Shown piece by piece: positions 59,714 to 64,000 of a DNA stretch of 64,000 bases. The translations under genes were made by a program, and so were the position numbers. This DNA comes from Rudanella paleaurantiibacter (GTDB lineage: Bacteria; Bacteroidota; Bacteroidia; Cytophagales; Spirosomataceae), in the NCBI RefSeq assembly GCF_009184635.1, contig NZ_WELI01000005.1, forward strand, positions 186,001 to 250,000, given 5' to 3'. The notes under the pieces were generated by a model. That model was not told the DNA's origin. It was given only the letters and a program-made list of their open reading frames with translations, and ran no database searches. The first letter of the stretch is position 1; every line of letters starts with the position of its first letter.

Positions 59714-62241
59714 CCGTATATGTCGTTTTGGGTTTCGTCAACCTGTTGCAGCATCCACTTCATTTCATGTGCATTGGCCTTCACCTCAACTGGTGCAATG
59801 CGTACATCGACACTCCTGCGCCCAGGTTCTGCCGTCCCGTTGTGCATCATGCCGTAATCGACCAGCTCCCGACGAAACACCGACCCCATTAATTTCTCAG
59901 GCGTCGCGATTTCCTTGTTCCATTGAGCTCCCGGATACTCTGCAAAAAGACCAACACTGGGCGAATCGAAAACCCCGCCCGATGCGTACTTAGGCAAGCC
60001 GCTACTCATACCCGACTGCATCGAGCTTTGCATCGATGCCTCCAGCATGGCGCCCAGTGCTGTCAGGGCAATACCGGCCACGATAGCCCCGGCGGGGTTA
60101 GCCAAAAACGCTTTGGCGGCAATACCCGCCGTACCAAAAGCAATCATGGCTTTACCCATCTGCTTGGCCATCTGCCCAAATAGCCTCCCGATCATAGCAG
60201 GCAGTTCTTCCAGCGAACGAACTCCCATAAGCATACCGCCCAGCAGCTCCCCAAAGCCAGCCATGGCATCGGCGGCCGTTGTTTGCAGGATTCCCGATAG
60301 ATTTTGCTGGAGTGCTTCGCCTGAGTTGGTTACCACCTCATTGGCTTTCCGCATGGCATCCTCAATGCTGCCACCACCCGCAATCACCGCATCGTAAATC
60401 TGATCAAACCGGGCCTTAACTATTTCCGCATCTTCGGCCATGAATGAGCGGTCAATGACCCGGTACGACTGCGCCTTTTGCGCTTCTACTTCTCGCCATT
60501 GCCGCAGGTGTTCTGCGCTGAGGTCGGGTTTTACGTTATTACGAAACTCCTCAGCGGTCGGCATCTTGGGCATCGTCCCAATCGGCCGTGTTTGACCCAT
60601 TGACGTATCGCCGGGCCGGAAGTTGGCACCACCCGCCTGACCACGAAAACCGAGTAGTTCAGTAGCCACCCCGTCAGGCCGAATAGTAATTTCTAATTCA
60701 GCCCCCCGATTCTCGAAGTTTTGCCAGCTCTCATCGATCTCCTTGATTTGGGCATCAACGGCCGAGAAAGCCCGTTGCAACAGTTGCAACTCGGCCATGA
60801 TCTTCGGGTTTTTTGAACCCGTCGACTGTATGTCATTAATACGGCCCTCTAACCGGTTTCGCTCAGTGACTAATCCCTCATAACCAGATTTAGGGACATA
60901 GACGGCTTTATCAGCTGCCTTATTACCACCACCTGTTTTAGCGTTTTTTAAGCGTGCAGCATTAATAGCCTCCTGTTTACGAAGCTCCTCATCTTCCCAC
61001 TGTAGGTCATTCAGTTTTTGACCTGTCAGTTTATTGTACGACTCCAGCTCAATCGCCCGCTTTTCGCTGGCAGCATTGTAAGGCTTGGTGGCAATCGTGT
61101 TGACCATCTGCTGAGAGGTCTCCAGGTCGTCGCGCAACTTTTTAATCTCAGCCTGTCGCTCCTTGGGTGACATTGACCGGAAGCTGGAAAGGGCCTTATT
61201 ACGCTCTTTTTGGTTGTACCCCTGTACAGCAGCGGAGTCCACTAACTCGCCGATAGACATTCGGCCTTTCAGTAGATCGGTAAACTCCTTCCACGATGTC
61301 GACTGAATAAGGTTACCCAATTGGCTTGTCATGTTGGCTAGCCCCGTCAGGATTGACCCGAAGAATTCATCAATAGCCAACTTGTTGTCTAAAGCCTTCA
61401 GTAATAGCTGAACCTCCGTGGTCACTTTTGACCAGCCCCCAGCCATGCCCTTAAGTCCGTTTTGCGCCGAGGCCCCGTAGGTTTTTTCGAGCTGCTCAGC
61501 CAGTTTGGGTAGGGCCACCGCTGACAACACCTGCCCCTGTTCGAGCATTTTACCCAGTTTGCTCTCGGAGACACCCAGCCCCTGGGCCATCAGTCGAAAT
61601 GCTCCCGGTAAACGCTCACCAAGTTGCCCCCGTAGCTCTTCAGCCGACACGGTGCCTTTCGACATCATTTGCTGGAGCGCGAGCAATGAACCTTCGGTTT
61701 GCTCCGTGGTCAACCCCAATGCGGCCGATGCCTTTCCTACCGCCGTGAATATCTTTTCGGTTTGCGCCCCTTCGATGGCCGTATCGATGGTGGCCGCCTT
61801 CAGCCCGACGTAAGCTTTGGTGAGGGATTGATATTCGAGACCAAGGCTCTGGCTTGTTGCCTGAACAAATGCCTGAGAGCGATTAAAATCCTCCGTCGAT
61901 GAGGATACCGCCTGTAAGCCACGCTCCAGCCGGTTGAGGTCACTGATAATCGTCAGGCCGCGCTTGGCCAACTCGAACGCCGAGTAGAGTCCCCCTAAAC
62001 GGGTAATCAGCCCGCCGAGCGAGTTCATTGGCGCACCGAATCCGGCCGATAGTTGCGCCCCCATGTTACGAGCACTACGGCTCGCTCCGTTCATGTTACT
62101 CGACAACTGGCCGAGCGCCCGACTACCGGTCTGCTGCATCCGGCCTGCCCACTGAGACAGGTTTTGCGAGGCCCGGTTAAGACCCTGCGCAAAGGGCCGG
62201 TCGTCGAGCCCTAATGCTACTGATAGACTGCGGGCATCCAT
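59710..62241 (-). CDS. Tail tape measure protein
   Basis: The 843-residue product has the tape-measure N-terminal domain (YQSLTKAYVGLKAATIDTAI, LALQQMMSKGTVSAEELRGQ LGERLPGAFRLMAQGLGVSE) at about residues 110-260. The middle is coiled-coil helix (about 350-560) and a hydrophobic segment (MIAFGTAGIAAKAFLANPAG AIVAGIALTALGAML) lies near 700. It sets tail length and probably helps DNA cross the inner membrane. It follows the frameshifted chaperone genes, as in most long-tailed phages. Confidence 0.93.
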   Translation of the reverse strand: MDARSLSVALGLDDRPFAQGLNRASQNLSQWAGRMQQTGSRALGQLSSNMNGASRSARNMGAQLSAGFGAPMNSLGGLITRLGGLYSAFELAKRGLTIISDLNRLERGLQAVSSSTEDFNRSQAFVQATSQSLGLEYQSLTKAYVGLKAATIDTAIEGAQTEKIFTAVGKASAALGLTTEQTEGSLLALQQMMSKGTVSAEELRGQLGERLPGAFRLMAQGLGVSESKLGKMLEQGQVLSAVALPKLAEQLEKTYGASAQNGLKGMAGGWSKVTTEVQLLLKALDNKLAIDEFFGSILTGLANMTSQLGNLIQSTSWKEFTDLLKGRMSIGELVDSAAVQGYNQKERNKALSSFRSMSPKERQAEIKKLRDDLETSQQMVNTIATKPYNAASEKRAIELESYNKLTGQKLNDLQWEDEELRKQEAINAARLKNAKTGGGNKAADKAVYVPKSGYEGLVTERNRLEGRINDIQSTGSKNPKIMAELQLLQRAFSAVDAQIKEIDESWQNFENRGAELEITIRPDGVATELLGFRGQAGGANFRPGDTSMGQTRPIGTMPKMPTAEEFRNNVKPDLSAEHLRQWREVEAQKAQSYRVIDRSFMAEDAEIVKARFDQIYDAVIAGGGSIEDAMRKANEVVTNSGEALQQNLSGILQTTAADAMAGFGELLGGMLMGVRSLEELPAMIGRLFGQMAKQMGKAMIAFGTAGIAAKAFLANPAGAIVAGIALTALGAMLEASMQSSMQSGMSSGLPKYASGGVFDSPSVGLFAEYPGAQWNKEIATPEKLMGSVFRRELVDYGMMHNGTAEPGRRSVDVRIAPVEVKANAHEMKWMLQQVDETQNDIYG

Positions 62242-62247
62242 AGCTAA

Positions 62248-63002
62248 TTACGTTGTCGTGTTGGTATATGCCAGCCCGGCTGCAAACTGCCGGAGGGCTT
62301 CTCGTTTTTCCTCAGGCGTCATGTCCTGACGTGATTTGGCCCGCTTTACCGACGGACTTTCCTCACCGGGCAGGCTCATGTACTGCTCGGGTTTTATGCG
62401 TCGCTTGCGGTCCTGATTGTAGATTTCAGTTGCCAGAATCCGGACCCCTTTCATCATCGACACCCAGTCCTCGTGTGCGACCTCCTGCCGGGCGATGATA
62501 TAGCCGATAGCCTGCCCGTAGCCCATCGTGTAGAACTGATCCGGCAGCAGGCCCACGCGAAAGGCTTTATCTTCTAATTCTCCCCAGCTGGGCCAGACTG
62601 GGGTTCGGCGTTTGGGTCTGGCTCCGTTTCTTGGGTAGGCTCTGGATTGGCAGCTAATGCCGCTTCCATTTCCAGCCGGATGCGCCGGGCCTCCTCTGTT
62701 GTTTTCCGATACAGCGATCCCACAAAGGCGTCGAAAATCTCTACGCCCTGCTCTGGTGTTCCTGCGTTGATGATTTCCACAATCTGCCACTCAGTATAGG
62801 TAGCGGACTTGTTCTGAGTCTTCGCGTAGCCCTCCAATCCCGCCCGTACCAGTTCAATCATGTACTCATCAGGGTGGAGTGCTGACACAAACCGCATGAT
62901 TTGGGCCGGATCAGTGGAGAGGTTAAAAGCCCGCGCAAAATGGCGGGTAGCCAGTACGTTGTAGGCGAGGGTATGTGAACCGGCCTGTACGATATTATTC
63001 AT
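62248..63002 (-). CDS. Tail assembly chaperone, -1 frameshift fusion (GT-type)
   Basis: This entry spans the fused product. Translation starts at ATG 63002 and reads 131 codons to AAC 62612-62610, slips back one base on C CCA AAC, and reads 120 more codons to TAA 62248. The T part (residues after the slip: RRTPVWPSWGELEDKAFRVG LLPDQF and PEQYMSLPGEESPSVKRAKS) has no good start codon of its own; an apparent start at 62790 would give a basic, unlikely N-terminus. The G/GT pair loads onto the tape measure during tail assembly in lambda-like phages. Predicted fusion length is 251 residues. Confidence 0.78.
62574..63002 (-). CDS. Tail assembly chaperone G-type protein
   Basis: ATG 63002 gives 142 residues (MNNIVQAGSHTLAYNVLATR); an upstream frame to 63038 is less likely. 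The protein is helical (MIELVRAGLEGYAKTQNKSA, EEARRIRLEMEAALAANPEP) with an acidic Pro/Glu-rich tail (TQETEPDPNAEPQSGPAGEN) in which the slippery site lies. It is the unshifted product and is followed at once by the overlapping T frame and the tape measure gene, the standard order of siphovirus tail modules. Confidence 0.85.
   Translation of the reverse strand: MNNIVQAGSHTLAYNVLATRHFARAFNLSTDPAQIMRFVSALHPDEYMIELVRAGLEGYAKTQNKSATYTEWQIVEIINAGTPEQGVEIFDAFVGSLYRKTTEEARRIRLEMEAALAANPEPTQETEPDPNAEPQSGPAGEN
62610..62616 (-). promoter_or_regulatory. Slippery heptamer for programmed -1 frameshift
   Basis: On the minus strand CCCAAAC is in the correct phase (C CCA AAC) with respect to the G frame. 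Slippage to CCC AAA brings the ribosome into the T frame, which is open from here to 62248. The zero-frame stop comes 12 codons later at 62574-62576. Confidence 0.8.
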
Positions 63003-63072
63003 AGTGAGATACGAAAAAAGGGTTTCCGGCAAATCCATACGAATCAGCCAAAAACCCCCGGTTTAGAACGAA

Positions 63073-63507
63073 TTAGGCCGTCAGGTTGCCCTCTACTGGC
63101 TGCGTGGTGATTGACAGACCCAGTGAAGCCCGGTAAGCGGTTTCCATTTCGGCGGTCGTCTCGCACGAGGTCAAAAAACCCTTGAAGGTCACGCCAATAT
63201 CCTGCGTGGCATCAATGCGGATACGCCAGTTCTTGATCTCACGCGACAGTAGCATGGCCCGCAGAGCCGAGTAGTTGATTTTGCCCGCCGAGGTAGCCCG
63301 GTCAACCAGTACCTCGAACGTGTTTTCCCCCGACTTCAGGCCCGGAATCTCTTCACGCCAGCCGCCATTGTCTTTGCTGGTTACGTCGATTTTGTCCACG
63401 TTCAGCCGCTCAGTCTGGCTCGTTTCTTCGGACACCAGCAGCCAGGTACCGGGCGTTACCGATTCAACTTCAAGTCGGACAAGGGTACCATTTAATTTCT
63501 CTGCCAT
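63073..63507 (-). CDS. Major tail (tube) protein
   Basis: The 144-residue product (MAEKLNGTLVRLEVESVTPG) follows the TP901-1-type tail tube pattern: ERLNVDKIDVTSKDNGGWRE EIPGLKSGENTFEVLVDRAT, MLLSREIKNWRIRID, and GVTFKGFLTSCETTAEMETA YRASLGLSI. It polymerises into the non-contractile tube. It lies between the tail completion gene and the chaperone genes, in the canonical order, with two- and 70-base spacers. Confidence 0.88.
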   Translation of the reverse strand: MAEKLNGTLVRLEVESVTPGTWLLVSEETSQTERLNVDKIDVTSKDNGGWREEIPGLKSGENTFEVLVDRATSAGKINYSALRAMLLSREIKNWRIRIDATQDIGVTFKGFLTSCETTAEMETAYRASLGLSITTQPVEGNLTA

Positions 63508-63509
63508 GA

Positions 63510-63938
63510 TTATACTTGGTTAAGTGTGTGACTCACAGTAATGATTTTCCGGACTACCGTATCGGTGTCCAACAGTTGCGGCATATCACGCGTACCCACT
63601 ACCTGCACCCGAACTACATTGAATCCCGCGACCGATAGTCCCGTTTTGCCCGGTGACGGCGTAATGAGTGCCGTAGCCAGGTTAGCAATGTCCGTTGCCG
63701 GTTTTTTGCTGACAGGTCCCGTGAACCGGGTTACCACGTCAAGCGTAATCTCTCCGGTCTGACCGAAACTGTCTTTTGTCCCGGCCGGCACGCTCACCCA
63801 CGGCCCCAGAATGATGTAGGGTGCTACGGCGTTGTCGGGAGCCTGTAAGCTGTAGAGGACTACCGACTTTCCGTTGTAGGTCAACCCGCCCAGTAGGGTC
63901 GCGTAGGCAGCAGCGAGGGCAAAACCAGCGTCGGTCAT
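63510..63938 (-). CDS. Tail completion/terminator protein (DUF3168-like)
   Basis: The 142-residue product starts MTDAGFALAAAYATLLGGLT and contains VAPYIILGPWVSVPAGTKDS FGQTGEITLDVVTRF, a beta-rich pattern like DUF3168/gpU-type tail terminators, which cap the tube before joining to the head. Its start overlaps the stop of the upstream gene (ATGA), and the tail tube gene follows two bases after its stop. Confidence 0.8.
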   Translation of the reverse strand: MTDAGFALAAAYATLLGGLTYNGKSVVLYSLQAPDNAVAPYIILGPWVSVPAGTKDSFGQTGEITLDVVTRFTGPVSKKPATDIANLATALITPSPGKTGLSVAGFNVVRVQVVGTRDMPQLLDTDTVVRKIITVSHTLNQV

Positions 63939-64000
63939 AGTCGGGCGAGTAGGCGCTTCAGGTCGTTGTAGTAGATTTCGCGGTGCTTAAGAAAGGCGGG
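63935..64000 (-). CDS. C-terminal end of a head-tail joining protein (partial)
   Basis: The minus-strand frame that enters from the right edge encodes PAFLKHREIYYNDLKRLLAR L before TGA 63937-63935; the start lies outside the window. The stop overlaps the ATG of the tail completion gene (ATGA). By position it should be an HK97 gp10-like or other joining protein, but 21 residues are too few to confirm this. Confidence 0.5.
   Translation of the reverse strand, partial: PAFLKHREIYYNDLKRLLARL

Larger units (their letters stand above)
31903..64000. mobile_element. Prophage of a siphovirus, left part (right end outside window)
   Basis: The stretch holds, in order, a tyrosine integrase, a lysogeny module with S24-type repressor on the minus strand, a rightward early operon (Cro-like, antirepressor, HTH, DUF4373, DnaB), a middle region of small unknown genes, and a leftward late operon (endolysin, holin, fibres, tail tip, tape measure, frameshifted chaperones, tail tube, tail completion). 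A long non-contractile tail is implied because no sheath gene is seen between chaperones and tape measure. The left limit is placed after the DUF2007 stop by inference; no attachment repeat can be proved without the right end. Confidence 0.9.

Noticed and set aside
62248-62790. A separate gene starting at 62790 on the minus strand
   Set aside because: Its first 60 residues are antisense-like and basic (GNHQRRNTRAGRRDFRRLCG) and overlap the G chaperone; a -1 frameshift at 62610-62616 explains the coding part.
1-64000. CRISPR array, tRNA or rRNA genes
   Set aside because: No regularly spaced repeats and no cloverleaf or rRNA-like stretch were recognised by eye; a covariance-model scan would be needed to exclude a tRNA with certainty.

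Overview
The window is chromosomal DNA of a Bacteroidota bacterium, most likely a member of the Cytophagales (Spirosoma/Fibrella/Rudanella-like), followed by the left half or more of an integrated tailed phage. The host assignment rests on a T9SS-type C-terminal sorting domain on a secreted M43 protease, a CarboxypepD_reg-plug TonB receptor, DUF4494, short ComEC without a metallo-beta-lactamase domain, TTG starts, little Shine-Dalgarno signal, and -7 elements of the TAnnTTTG type. No rRNA, tRNA or CRISPR array was recognised.

Host part (1-about 31,900). The left edge cuts a secreted protein that follows a 1011-residue TPR protein (minus strand). Divergently come an M61 aminopeptidase with PDZ domain, an ECF sigma factor, then a tight plus-strand run: PhoH, secreted M43 protease, GNAT, ComEC, DUF2147 protein. 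An Rrf2-type regulator with four cysteines is divergent from a peroxiredoxin-like protein, an ACT-like mini protein and a TonB receptor, which look like one operon. After these come a Nudix-fold regulator that has lost its catalytic glutamates, two small unknown genes, an SDR, a histone-deacetylase-like amidohydrolase, DUF4494, then a long minus-strand series: CPA1 antiporter, a lipoprotein, YitT, an MMPL/RND exporter, a small membrane protein interrupted by an in-frame TAG, frr, pyrH, a biotin carboxyl carrier, an EamA permease and a dihydrouridine synthase. CPBP protease and DUF2007 genes (plus strand) end the host part.

Prophage (about 31,903 to beyond 64,000). A tyrosine integrase sits at the left end. 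Next is a minus-strand lysogeny module headed by a cI/S24-type repressor (about 37.9 kb) and running left through secreted or small proteins to an AT-rich two-gene cassette: a DUF4747-like soluble protein overlapping a four-helix membrane protein. This has the order and architecture of lambda cI-rexA-rexB and is the best candidate for an undescribed superinfection-exclusion or defence system. Rightward from a promoter with an ACAAACG-N9-CGTTTGT operator run the early genes: Cro-like protein, KilAC antirepressor, an excisionase-like HTH, DUF4373 replication protein, DnaB helicase. A middle region holds three receiver-domain-like genes, two of them with a lost phosphoacceptor aspartate, and a secreted protein. 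The late genes are all on the minus strand and end at a strong terminator near 48.1 kb: read in transcription order, head-tail joining, tail completion, tail tube, tail chaperones joined by a programmed -1 frameshift (C CCA AAC), tape measure, tail tip, a 1996-residue mosaic tail fibre, a second tip/fibre protein, holin-like and membrane proteins, spanin-like protein and a GH19 endolysin. The layout is that of a siphovirus; head, portal and terminase genes and the right attachment site lie outside the window.
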